Shown here: positions 27,139 through 35,445 of the stretch, in pieces
How positions within the stretch are numbered: the stretch's first letter is position 1
Layout: the number at the start of each line of letters is the position of its first letter
Assembly: GCF_006575665.1 (NCBI RefSeq)
Contig: NZ_CP041253.1
Location: forward strand, 2,579,001-2,643,000
Direction of reading: 5' to 3'
Length of the DNA stretch: 64,000 nt
Source of the DNA: Echinicola soli
GTDB lineage: Bacteria; Bacteroidota; Bacteroidia; Cytophagales; Cyclobacteriaceae
The notes under the pieces: generated by a model
What the model saw: only the letters and a program-made list of their open reading frames with translations
Databases searched by the model: none
What the model was told of the DNA's origin: nothing
Made by a program: the position numbers and the translations under genes

Positions 27139-27450
27139 ATGAAAAGAGTAGCTTTCATTATTGCATTGGGCGCATTGGTGTCCTTAGGTGTGGAAGCCTC
27201 TGAAGGGATATCGCCAAAAGGGTCGATTGTCCATTTGCAAGACAGAATAGAGATTGCTCCTGAGGATTTGCCTCAGGCAATAAAAGATACGATAGACGAA
27301 AAGTCTGAGACTAAAGATTTAACCATTTCGAAAGCCTATCAGGTGACAGATGAAGAAGGTAATGTCATCTATGAGGTGAAATTCGGAACGGGCGAACAAA
27401 GCATCACCAAAAAGTATGATGCTGAGGGAAAAATACTAGTAGAGGAGTAG
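27139..27450 (+). CDS. PepSY-like periplasmic protein
   Basis: 103 residues from the ATG at 27139; an upstream in-frame start at 27094 would overlap the previous gene. Signal peptide MKRVAFIIALGALVSLGVEA, then the domain IAPEDLPQAIKDTI ... ISKAYQVTDEEGNVIYEVKF ... YDAEGKILVEE. It lines up with the C-terminal domain of the preceding lipoprotein, so the pair looks like a tandem duplication with different membrane anchoring. A terminator follows directly. Function not known. Confidence 0.82.
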   Translation: MKRVAFIIALGALVSLGVEASEGISPKGSIVHLQDRIEIAPEDLPQAIKDTIDEKSETKDLTISKAYQVTDEEGNVIYEVKFGTGEQSITKKYDAEGKILVEE

Positions 27451-27472
27451 TAGTTTCTTTTTATTCATGACT

Positions 27473-27508
27473 AAGGCACCGATTTATTGAGTCGGTGCTT
27501 TCTTATTT
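27473..27508 (+). terminator. Intrinsic terminator after PepSY-like pair
   Basis: AAGGCACCGA pairs with TCGGTGCTTT over a short loop, followed by a T-rich stretch. It lies about 20 bases after the stop. Confidence 0.8.
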
Positions 27509-27584
27509 TATAGCAAAAAATAGTGAGGGTCAGGTAATGCTTGGATCAAGCAATATTTCAACTAACCTCTTCTTGGTACTTTAG

Positions 27585-27673
27585 GGATCAAGCGAACAAG
27601 TTGGGGGGATTGGATTGGTTCCGATAGCACGCAGGTGGCGCAGATTAAGAAGATTAGCGCAGATTTTTTATAA
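27585..27673 (+). repeat. Dispersed intergenic repeat family 1, copy B
   Basis: GGATCAAGCGAACAAGTTGGGG at one end, GATAGCACGCAGGTGGCGC in the middle, and TTAGCGCAGATTTTTTATAA at the other end match 62320-62410 directly and 3006-3097 and 54073-54164 inverted. An open frame across it (27615-27992) is repeat sequence, not a gene. Confidence 0.8.
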
Positions 27674-27802
27674 CAACCTGATCTTGAATGCTGAAAACCA
27701 ACTATTTAGGATAGGTTCCTGTAGTTCCGACAGCTGTGCTGCGGAACTACGAATATTGAGTTTTCAACTCAATACCACATATCTAGAATACTCCGGACCA
27801 CG

Positions 27803-27985
27803 CCATATTTCTGGGGGCGGGGTAAGGTTTCCATTCATTTGGTATGTCGCCACGAAGTCGCCAAGACACGAAGTGTTTTGTAGGCGGATTCCAAATTTCA
27901 TGGAAAACAAACAGCTTTGGGTCTTAGAATCTTTGTGGCAAAAAAGAAACCATATTAAAATAGAGGGATTCATGCCCAAACTTTT
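27803..27985 (+). repeat. Dispersed intergenic repeat family 3, copy a
   Basis: About 180 bases nearly identical, in inverted orientation, to 62683-62868. Shared stretches include ATTTGGTATGTCGCCACGAAG, CCAAGACACGAAGTGTTTTG, TAGGCGGATTCCAAATTTCA and GTCTTAGAATCTTTGTGGC. It fills the space just downstream of rlmB. With copy B of family 1 it accounts for most of the 546-base gap 27451-27996. Confidence 0.85.
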
Positions 27986-27996
27986 CCGATAGCCCC

Positions 27997-28773
27997 TTAT
28001 TTGGTTCGTTGTCGGATGATTTCGTAGATCAATACACCACTGGCCACTGATACATTGAGGCTTTCAATATTGCCGGCCATGGGGATGCGGACAAATTCAT
28101 CACTCAGTTCCATCAGGTCATCGGATATGCCGTCTTCTTCAGAGCCCATGATGATGGCTGTAGGTACAGTGTAATCTGCATCGTACATTTTTCGCTCCGT
28201 TTTTTCAGTACAGCTGACGATATTTAATCCCATTTTTTTAAGGTCCTTCACCATAAAATGGAGATTCCTGGCCCTGCAAACAGGTAAAAAGTTAAGTGCT
28301 CCCGCAGAGGTTTTTACAGCGTCGGAATTGATCTGGGCAGCGCCTTTTTCAGGAATAATGATGGCATGTACGCCAGCGCATTCGGCCGTTCTGGCTATGG
28401 CACCAAAGTTTCTCACATCAGTAATCCTGTCCAATACCAAAATCAGGGGATCTACACCTTTGGAAAAACACTCCGTGATGACATTATCGATGGAAGCATA
28501 TTGTATGGCAGACATGTGTGCCACGACGCCTTGATGGTTCTTGCGCGTGATCCTGTTCAGCTTGGCCTCAGGGACTTTTACCACCGGTACGCGGTCTTGT
28601 TTCGCCTGGCTGAGGAGTTCCTTGATCAGTTCATTGTTCAGCTCCTTGTTCACCAGGATTTTGTCAATGTCTTTCTGCGCATGGAGGGCTTCCATCACTG
28701 CTCTAGTGCCAAATATGAAATCTTTTTCGTGCGCTCCCTTTTCGATCAGAAAGCCATCTTTCCGCTTCTCCAT
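27997..28773 (-). CDS. rlmB: 23S rRNA 2'-O-ribose methyltransferase, TrmH/RlmB family
   Basis: 258 residues from the ATG at 28773; a further in-frame ATG at 28794 is possible. An N-terminal substrate-binding domain (DFIFGTRAVMEALHAQ) precedes the SPOUT methyltransferase domain. The three SPOUT motifs are visible: VLDRITDVRNFGAIARTAE, AIIMGSEEDGIS and IPMAGNIESLNVSVASGVLIYE. By family it methylates the ribose of a guanosine in 23S rRNA (G2251 in E. coli numbering), using SAM. The start lies 28 bases inside the end of the GWxTD gene, so the two are probably translationally coupled. The symbol is by family; a different RNA target is possible. Confidence 0.9.
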   Translation of the reverse strand: MEKRKDGFLIEKGAHEKDFIFGTRAVMEALHAQKDIDKILVNKELNNELIKELLSQAKQDRVPVVKVPEAKLNRITRKNHQGVVAHMSAIQYASIDNVITECFSKGVDPLILVLDRITDVRNFGAIARTAECAGVHAIIIPEKGAAQINSDAVKTSAGALNFLPVCRARNLHFMVKDLKKMGLNIVSCTEKTERKMYDADYTVPTAIIMGSEEDGISDDLMELSDEFVRIPMAGNIESLNVSVASGVLIYEIIRQRTK

Positions 28774-29993
28774 AATGTAATGCTTTGGAACCATTCAGGC
28801 TGATATGATCTGGAACGGTTCAACTTGTAGTAATTTGGTGTAAATATATTCCTAATTCGAGCAAAGGTAAAGCTTATTTTTGACTTGGAGCCTATTTTAG
28901 CATAAATCCAGATTTCTTTATCAGCGTCAAAAAATACACTGGCAGGAGGTCCCATAACGGTGTAGATCATGCCACGGTCAGTTTTCCACCCTTCTTTAAA
29001 ATCTGTGAAGAGAATATTGGCAAACTCAATTTGACGGAAATACTCACGGATAATTCCCTGTGCTTTTTCCGTATCATGTGTCAGCTCCAACCAGTATTGA
29101 TCCAATGCTTTCTTCTTGTCTTCTGCGGCACGCAGTGCTTCATGCTCGTTTCTGGTAGAGATGTATACCAATTTGTCGATCATCTCATCATAGGTGGATA
29201 CACGGGGATAGGCAGCACTAGTGGCTTTGACCATAAATCCAGTTTGCTCAGTGGTGTCTGTCTGAACAAAATAATATCCTTCCTCTTCAAAGGGCTGAGG
29301 GACATTGACCAAGAACTCGCCATTGTCGATCACCTGAATGTCCTTGGCCACAGGAGCAGGTCGGGTTTCCATGGGGGGGAGAGGGATTTCAAAATCCTGG
29401 GGATAAAAGTAATTATAGAAGTTCAAACTTTTGCCACTCTTGAAAAGCAGTGCTTCTCCTTTATTGATAAATGTTTGATCAAAAGGAATGTCATTATCGT
29501 AATAGGCGCCAAAGCCAGGGATGTCAGCAATAAAAGGGCTGATGAGATCGGCATGGTAGACGTATTGGTCACCCTGTCGGGTGTCCTTGCAGATGATTAC
29601 CGCATAGGCCTCTTGCTGGTCTGTAGGAATGGTGACGGACTTTTCGAAATAGAAATGCCTGTCGGTGTCTTTAGTCAAATCAGATGAGGTAAGTGGGACG
29701 ATGTTTTTTTCATTGATCTCTTCTTCGAAGTCTTCTACGACTACATAAGAAAAGGCGTAATCATCAAAGTTGGGGCTTTCTTCGATTTTTTCCACCGGCA
29801 TTTGAAGCAGGAATTTCCTTTCACCGGTTTTTATTGGGATAATCTTGGGCGAAATCCGGGAGTACCGGGAATAACGAAGGCTTTGATTGATGTTTTTCAG
29901 GTTACTTTGTGCCTGTGCATTCCATGCTGTCAGAAACAGTATCAAGGAAGTACTAAGTAATGTTAAATTTACTGTCTTTATCTTTATCATCAT
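28746..29993 (-). CDS. GWxTD-domain secreted protein
   Basis: 415 residues with a signal peptide ending in AWNAQAQ. The C-terminal third has the family signature GWKTDRGMIYTVMGPP, followed by EIWIYAKIGSKSKISFTF. This domain occurs in Bacteroidota and Acidobacteria envelope proteins of unknown function. The middle part is beta-rich with no enzyme motif. The stop overlaps the start of rlmB. The gene runs divergently from the methyltransferase at 30043, with 49 bases between them. Confidence 0.85.
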   Translation of the reverse strand: MMIKIKTVNLTLLSTSLILFLTAWNAQAQSNLKNINQSLRYSRYSRISPKIIPIKTGERKFLLQMPVEKIEESPNFDDYAFSYVVVEDFEEEINEKNIVPLTSSDLTKDTDRHFYFEKSVTIPTDQQEAYAVIICKDTRQGDQYVYHADLISPFIADIPGFGAYYDNDIPFDQTFINKGEALLFKSGKSLNFYNYFYPQDFEIPLPPMETRPAPVAKDIQVIDNGEFLVNVPQPFEEEGYYFVQTDTTEQTGFMVKATSAAYPRVSTYDEMIDKLVYISTRNEHEALRAAEDKKKALDQYWLELTHDTEKAQGIIREYFRQIEFANILFTDFKEGWKTDRGMIYTVMGPPASVFFDADKEIWIYAKIGSKSKISFTFARIRNIFTPNYYKLNRSRSYQPEWFQSITLWRSGKMAF

Positions 29994-30042
29994 TCGGTTT
30001 TAAAAATTAACCTTAATTTTGCTTAAAATAATAAAATTTTAA

Positions 30043-30819
30043 ATGGCTACCTATACAACGGAAATTGCTTCGGATAAGTTGGTAAGTGATAACCCAATTC
30101 ATCAACGTTTATTAAAGGCATACATTGCGGCGAAACCTTTGGTAAATGGAGATTTATTGGAAATTGGCTGTGGAGAAGGCCGAGGAGTGGAAGTGCTCAG
30201 TGATCTGGTGCGTTCTTACCATGGGCTGGACAAAATCGGTGAAGTAATCGATAAGTTACAGCAGAAATTTCCTCAGGCAAAGTTTGAGCAGGCGGTGATC
30301 CCCCCTCTGGGTACGGTGCCTTCTGAGCATTATGATACGGTGGTGAGTTTTCAGGTGATCGAGCATATCCAGGAAGATAAGGTGTTTTTAGAAGAAATCT
30401 ATCGCGTGCTGAAGCCTGGTGGCAAAGCCATTATTTCTACGCCAAATATTCGCCATACACTCAGTAGAAACCCTTGGCACATCAGGGAATATACAGGCAC
30501 TGAATTAGTTCAGCTTTGTGAGCAGGTGTTTGACAAGGTGAATGCCAAAGGAATCGGAGGGAACGATAAGGTCTGGAGTTATCACGAGGCCAACAGGAAG
30601 TCAGTAAATAAAATCATGCGTTTCGATATTTTTGACCTGCAGCACCGCCTGCCTGCATCCATCTTGCGAATGCCATATGAACTATTGAATCGGGTGAACC
30701 GTAATAAGCTCCACAAACAAGGTGGCAATACCGTAACCGATATTACCCATGAGGACTACTTGGTAGTAGATCATCCTGATAAAGGACTGGATTTGTTTTA
30801 TGTGTTAGAAAAGAAATAA
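30043..30819 (+). CDS. Class I SAM-dependent methyltransferase
   Basis: 258 residues, soluble. Motif I LLEIGCGEGRG (IGCGEG at 41-46) binds SAM. Later motifs are HYDTVVSFQVIEHIQ and YRVLKPGGKAIISTPN, typical of Methyltransf_11/UbiE-like folds. The C-terminal 80 residues are family-specific and probably bind the substrate, which is unknown. A -7-like TAATTTTG sits at 30014-30021. The GNAT gene follows with one base between stop and GTG start, so the pair is likely co-translated. Confidence 0.88.
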   Translation: MATYTTEIASDKLVSDNPIHQRLLKAYIAAKPLVNGDLLEIGCGEGRGVEVLSDLVRSYHGLDKIGEVIDKLQQKFPQAKFEQAVIPPLGTVPSEHYDTVVSFQVIEHIQEDKVFLEEIYRVLKPGGKAIISTPNIRHTLSRNPWHIREYTGTELVQLCEQVFDKVNAKGIGGNDKVWSYHEANRKSVNKIMRFDIFDLQHRLPASILRMPYELLNRVNRNKLHKQGGNTVTDITHEDYLVVDHPDKGLDLFYVLEKK

Positions 30820-30820
30820 A

Positions 30821-31270
30821 GTGGCTATACAATTCAGTATTGATGAGGTCAGCAAAGAGGAGTATTCTGCCGTAGTAGGTGTTTGGGAAGCTTCTGTGAG
30901 GGCTACTCATGATTTTTTGAAGCCCGGGGATATCGAGCGTTTTAAGCCGTTGATCCTAAACCAATATTTAGATATGGTTACGCTGGCCTGCATAAGAAAT
31001 GAAGCGGGCAATATTGAGGGATTTGTTGGAGTGGCTGGGGACAAAGTGGAAATGCTGTTTGTCCATCCTGCTACAATGGGTACGGGTATGGGTGGGGCAT
31101 TGATGCATTATGCCATTCATAGCCTAAAGGTCAAAAAAGTAGATGTCAATGAAGATAACAGTCGAGCAGTGGCATTTTATAAACATATTGGCTTTAAAGT
31201 CGAAGGCCGCTCACCCTTGGATGACGAAGGCAATCCTTACCCTATATTACATTTGCAATACCAAGACTAG
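30821..31270 (+). CDS. GNAT-family N-acetyltransferase
   Basis: 149 residues from a GTG start one base after the previous stop. The acetyl-CoA site is seen in MLFVHPATMGTGMGGALM, and the following motif VDVNEDNSRAVAFYKHIGF is the C-terminal GNAT signature. It resembles the YjaB/YafP type. It transfers an acetyl group from acetyl-CoA to an unknown small molecule or protein amine. The coupling to a methyltransferase gene suggests shared expression. A strong terminator follows. Confidence 0.88.
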   Translation: MAIQFSIDEVSKEEYSAVVGVWEASVRATHDFLKPGDIERFKPLILNQYLDMVTLACIRNEAGNIEGFVGVAGDKVEMLFVHPATMGTGMGGALMHYAIHSLKVKKVDVNEDNSRAVAFYKHIGFKVEGRSPLDDEGNPYPILHLQYQD

Positions 31271-31305
31271 CTTTGGAGAAAGATTGTTTTTGTTGGAAGG
31301 ATGAA

Positions 31306-31344
31306 AACTAAAAAGAGCGGCCTTTTGAGCCGCTCTTTTTAGTT
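31306..31344. terminator. Bidirectional intrinsic terminator
   Basis: Perfect 16-bp stem (AACTAAAAAGAGCGGC with its complement) and a 7-base loop between convergent genes. Both strands end in a T-rich arm, so it can stop transcription from the GNAT gene and from the DUF2723 gene. Confidence 0.92.
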
Positions 31345-34326
31345 TTATTTCCTGTTCTGGAGGATGCCTCGCGGGGAGGCTGACGTCCCCATTACTTTGT
31401 CCAGATTGTTCTGGATTTCGGTGGCCAGTTCGTCGTATCCACGTTCTTGCAGCAGTGGTACAAAGAACCGCATCATCTCTAGGGAATACATCACTTCCCT
31501 GTCCATGGCACGATTTTTTTCCTGGTAAAACTGCAGCATCTCGAACGCTCTCTTTGAAAGCACCTCGATGATGTCCAGTGCCATATCATCTTCCCCTAAT
31601 TCGAATAACGAAGGTACAGACTGCCCGCTGGACAGGTCATATGGAATGGCTTCGTTAGGGAACTTATCCATGCTCAGCTTTTGAATGTCTGCGGCCATGT
31701 CCAGCTTATCTTCCATGATCAGTGCATTGGTCAGGCTGTTAAACATGCTTCGGTGGTTAGAGGTAAACCTTCTGTATTCTTCGTCGAAGTAATTGTCCGG
31801 GTTGTTCATGCCACGGTATGCGAAGTTCTCCGTGACATTTTTATATGCCAGATCAGTGTTGACGAACTCATCGACATTTTCTGGCTTTTGGACAGGTAAC
31901 AGTCGATACGTAAGGCCTTCCATCACCACATGATTGCTCAGATCGAGGCTGATAGAGGAAAGGGAGGTGTTGTTGAAATAAATTGGTCTCTCCCAGTTGT
32001 TTGTAGCGATAAGGTCCAGTAGCATCAGGTTTCCCTTGGTCAGGTAATTTCCTTTTACCCTAAGGTTCATATGGTTCACGGTAAGGTTTTCCATACCTTC
32101 TGGTACCACGCCTTTTTGGATCACTTCAGCAGAGTCCACTTCGAGAATCAGGTTCCTGGAAGGTACTTGGTAGATGGTATTGGTATAGCCTGATTTTACT
32201 TTCAGTAGATCGCTTTCGTTTTTAAGGAGTCTCAGGTATTCTTTGATCGATATCATTTCCAGTCCTTGGCGGTCATTGACAAATAGGATGTCATTGGTGC
32301 CCCGCTTAAAGTTCTTTTTCTCCAGAGAGAATGGCAACGCAGCGGACTTATTGATAGGCCTGGTCATTTGCTCTACATACCAATCTGTATCAAAATAGCT
32401 TAGCACAATGACACGCACGTCTGTCCTAAAGCCTTCGACCTCCTGCACATACCAAAGCGGGAAGGTGTCATTGTCCCCTCCCGTAAAAAGAATGGCGTTT
32501 TCTTCACATGAAGCAAGGAAGTTTCGCGCTGAATCTACAGAGAAGTATCGGTCTGAACGGTCATGGTCATCATAGTTTTGGGAAGCCATCAATACAGGTA
32601 CCGGGAAGGCGATTAGCGTCGCCATGATAGAGGCTACCGCAAAGTTCTTGTTCAGCTTGGCCAGACCATGAGCAATGGCCAACACACCCATTCCTATCCA
32701 TATGGCGAACGCATAAAAGGACCCAACGTAAATATAATCCCGCTCACGGGGTTCCACAGGTGGGGAATTGAGGTAAAGTACCAGTACCACACCCATCATC
32801 AGGAACAGCATCGTGGTAAGCCAGAATGACTTGGTATCGTACTTGGCCTGAAACAGCAGTCCTATGAGCCCCAGTAGTAAAGGAAGCATCAGGTAATTAT
32901 TGTGGGCTTTGTTGTTTTCGATGAAATCAGGATAGTCTTCGAAGGCATTGGTGATGCCCATCCAGGGGGCATCGGTGATGTCGCTTTCCCTACCGGAGAA
33001 ATTCCATAAGAAATAACGCCAGTACATATGTCCCAGCTGGTGATCCAGCATAAAAGCGATATTGTCACCAAAAGTAGGTTCTTCACCTTCCCTTAAGCCA
33101 AGTTTTTGACGGTAAAGTCGTTTATGTTGGGCCTGAGTGGAATATATACGTGGAAGAATAGTGGTTTTTTCCGGATCGTACTCCGTGACCATTTCATAAT
33201 CGACAATTTCATATTTGTCATCTCCTTTGGCATAGACAGGATCTCCCTCTTTTTGCTCTTGTACTTCAGCTGTGAAGTATTGTCCGTGCATCAAAGGACG
33301 GTAACCGTACTGTTCGCGCTTAAGGTAACTGACAAAGCTGATAATGTCCTTCGGTGCATTTTCATTGATTGGTGGATTGGCATTGGAGCGGATGATGATG
33401 AGCGAATACGAACCATAGCCGATCAAGATAAAGGTCAATGAAAGCAATACGGTGTTCAGGATAACCTTTTCCTGCTTGATCGAGTAGATGACAGCGGCAA
33501 TAAGGCCTCCGAGAAAAAGTACGATAAAGAAAATGATACCAGAACCAAATGGCAACCCAATGCTGTTGACAAAGAAAATTTCCATGGATCCTGCCAGGCT
33601 GGGCAATCCTGGTATAATGATGTTATTGATTGCTACCAAGGCTACCCCTCCCAATAGGAAAGCGACTATGGCTCCCTTGAGGTTTGGGTTCTTGTATTTC
33701 TTAAAGTAAACTACCAAGGCCAGGGCAGGTAGCGTCACCAAGTTAAGCAAGTGAACCCCGATGGATAGTCCTACCAAATAAGCAATGAAAATCATATATC
33801 GGTTTTCATCTTTTGGGTTTTCGATGACATCCCATTTTAAGAAGGCCCAGATAACAATGGCCGTAAAAAAGGAAGACATGGCGTACACTTCCGATTCAAC
33901 GGCCGAAAACCAAAAGCTATCTGAAAATGTATAGACCAAAGAGCCGATGATACCAGCTCCCATAAGAGCGATGGTGTGGCCTTTGCTTTCCTTATCTTTT
34001 TCCAGTTTGAACAGCTTTCTGCCAAGAAGGGTGATGGACCAAAACAAGAAGAGGATGGTGAACCCGCTGAAGAGAGCACTGCCGGCATTCATCCAAAAGG
34101 CAATCTCAAGGGGATCCCCAAGAGCAAAGAAAGAAAACATCCTGTATATAAGCAGGAAGAAAGGCGCACCTGGAGGGTGGGGAACCTGCAGCTTATAGGC
34201 TACTGCTATGAATTCTCCCGGATCCCAAAAACTGGCCGTTTCTTCTATCGTCAGAAGATAAACGAGTGAGGCAATTAAAAATAAAACCCAGCCTGTGAGG
34301 TTATTGACTTTTCTATAATTGATCAT
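31345..34326 (-). CDS. DUF2723 large membrane protein, POMT-like
   Basis: 993 residues. The N-terminal half has many membrane helices, starting LTGWVLFLIASLVYLLTI. The DUF2723 signature SFWDPGEFIAVAYKLQVPHPPGAP follows directly, with Asp and Glu in the first loop as in glycosyltransferases of the protein O-mannosyltransferase type. The C-terminal half is a soluble, probably periplasmic domain (GGDNDTFPLWYVQEVEG). The family is typical of Bacteroidota and is thought to transfer sugar from a lipid-linked donor to proteins, but this has not been shown for this gene. It ends at a shared terminator. The start is unambiguous, next to a short gene-free gap. Confidence 0.9.
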   Translation of the reverse strand: MINYRKVNNLTGWVLFLIASLVYLLTIEETASFWDPGEFIAVAYKLQVPHPPGAPFFLLIYRMFSFFALGDPLEIAFWMNAGSALFSGFTILFLFWSITLLGRKLFKLEKDKESKGHTIALMGAGIIGSLVYTFSDSFWFSAVESEVYAMSSFFTAIVIWAFLKWDVIENPKDENRYMIFIAYLVGLSIGVHLLNLVTLPALALVVYFKKYKNPNLKGAIVAFLLGGVALVAINNIIIPGLPSLAGSMEIFFVNSIGLPFGSGIIFFIVLFLGGLIAAVIYSIKQEKVILNTVLLSLTFILIGYGSYSLIIIRSNANPPINENAPKDIISFVSYLKREQYGYRPLMHGQYFTAEVQEQKEGDPVYAKGDDKYEIVDYEMVTEYDPEKTTILPRIYSTQAQHKRLYRQKLGLREGEEPTFGDNIAFMLDHQLGHMYWRYFLWNFSGRESDITDAPWMGITNAFEDYPDFIENNKAHNNYLMLPLLLGLIGLLFQAKYDTKSFWLTTMLFLMMGVVLVLYLNSPPVEPRERDYIYVGSFYAFAIWIGMGVLAIAHGLAKLNKNFAVASIMATLIAFPVPVLMASQNYDDHDRSDRYFSVDSARNFLASCEENAILFTGGDNDTFPLWYVQEVEGFRTDVRVIVLSYFDTDWYVEQMTRPINKSAALPFSLEKKNFKRGTNDILFVNDRQGLEMISIKEYLRLLKNESDLLKVKSGYTNTIYQVPSRNLILEVDSAEVIQKGVVPEGMENLTVNHMNLRVKGNYLTKGNLMLLDLIATNNWERPIYFNNTSLSSISLDLSNHVVMEGLTYRLLPVQKPENVDEFVNTDLAYKNVTENFAYRGMNNPDNYFDEEYRRFTSNHRSMFNSLTNALIMEDKLDMAADIQKLSMDKFPNEAIPYDLSSGQSVPSLFELGEDDMALDIIEVLSKRAFEMLQFYQEKNRAMDREVMYSLEMMRFFVPLLQERGYDELATEIQNNLDKVMGTSASPRGILQNRK

Positions 34327-34423
34327 GTTTGAGTTACACTGATGTGAAAGGCGAAAATAAAAAAATATTCACGAAAACAGGGCGATTTAACCATTTTTAA
34401 AAGGGTGGCAAAAAAAGGCTATA

Positions 34424-34455
34424 AAAAAAGGGAAAGCTTGGCTTTCCCTTTTTGG
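34424..34455 (-). terminator. Intrinsic terminator of the coiled-coil membrane protein
   Basis: AAAAAGGGAAAGC pairs with GCTTTCCCTTTTT with a three-base loop. It lies right after the stop of the minus-strand gene at 34463. The arm itself provides the T-run on either strand. Confidence 0.85.
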
Positions 34456-34462
34456 AATATCG

Positions 34463-35080
34463 TTAAGAAGTAATCCCCTGTTTTTTGTTCATTTCATCCA
34501 CGAGCTGGCGCTTCAGCTTACGCTCCCTGTCCAGTGTGTTTTTGCGATGGGTTTCAAACTCTTCCTTGATTTCAATGAGGTCTTTTCGTGTTTCGACAAT
34601 GACCTTGTGGCTGTTGGAATACTTATAAATAAAGTATGCAAGTGCAATGCCCAGGCCAATGATGATGCTCCACATCATGGTGCTGTATGTGGTTTTATAT
34701 ACTTGGATCCCCAGAAAGGAGAAACTGTCTTTGGCCGCCAAGGTTTCGTTGAGCTCATTTTCGGCATTTTCTATTCCGGTGTTTAGCTGGTCGATCTTAG
34801 CGTTCTGCTCGTTGATTTTGCTGTTTTTCTCCACGATCTGGTCTTTGAATACCTTTAGTGAATCCAAGATGTTTGATTTGATCTTGCTCAGGTTGGTCTT
34901 CTTGACCACTTTGTACTCTTGGTAGTTATTGGAGGCGTCATTGAGGTAGTCAAACTGGCTTTCGATGGTGCCGCCATTGAGGGAGTTCTGTGGTTTTTCA
35001 GGCTCAGGGTTGTCCTGGGCTAAAGAGGTATTGCATACAGCGATACACACGAAAAGTGCTATGATAATACTTCTTTTCAT
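34463..35080 (-). CDS. Coiled-coil, membrane-anchored envelope protein
   Basis: 205 residues. Signal peptide ending in NTSLAQ. GGTIESQFDYLNDASNNYQEYKVVKK is the conserved N-terminal block. It is followed by a long coiled coil (residues about 65-115), one membrane helix (TMMWSIIIGLGIALAYFIYKY), and a second charged coiled coil (RKDLIEIKEEFETHRKNTLDRERKLKRQ). Homologues in Bacteroidota are often auto-named tRNA (guanine-N1)-methyltransferase, but there is no SAM site or SPOUT knot, so that name should not be used. Function unknown; likely a periplasm-spanning structural protein. Confidence 0.82.
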   Translation of the reverse strand: MKRSIIIALFVCIAVCNTSLAQDNPEPEKPQNSLNGGTIESQFDYLNDASNNYQEYKVVKKTNLSKIKSNILDSLKVFKDQIVEKNSKINEQNAKIDQLNTGIENAENELNETLAAKDSFSFLGIQVYKTTYSTMMWSIIIGLGIALAYFIYKYSNSHKVIVETRKDLIEIKEEFETHRKNTLDRERKLKRQLVDEMNKKQGITS

Positions 35081-35445
35081 TTTGGTTTGGTGTTTAGAAA
35101 TTCTAGTTGGTTTTGTTATTGTAACACGAGAATACAGGTTTTATTGCACTTTTGAAAGGAAAAGCGCCATTAAAGCCTATTTTTGGCCAAAAAAGCCTCG
35201 TTTTTTACCGTTTTTATAGGTATGTAATGGTTTTTTGAAGCCATATTCTATTTTAGGATAGGCGAAGTTTTTGATTTCATATAGCGAAAACTGTGTTTTT
35301 TTTTAAGGACATGGAAACTAAAATTGAGCATAAATGGTTTCCAAAGACAATTAAAAAAATGGCGATAGTAAAATTAAGGGCAGAGCTGATCGTTATCAAT
35401 GTTTAGTCGGCATAATAATAAATTTCAGAATTTCTATTAAGGAAA
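35081..35445. other. Intergenic region
   Basis: 365 bases between divergent genes, with poly-A and poly-T tracts. It presumably holds two promoters. I see no ORF, repeat or structured RNA that I can support. Confidence 0.4.

Noticed and set aside
27615..27992. 125-codon open frame on the plus strand
   Set aside because: It runs straight through repeat families 1 and 3, has no family features, and the same sequence recurs inverted at 62320-62868.
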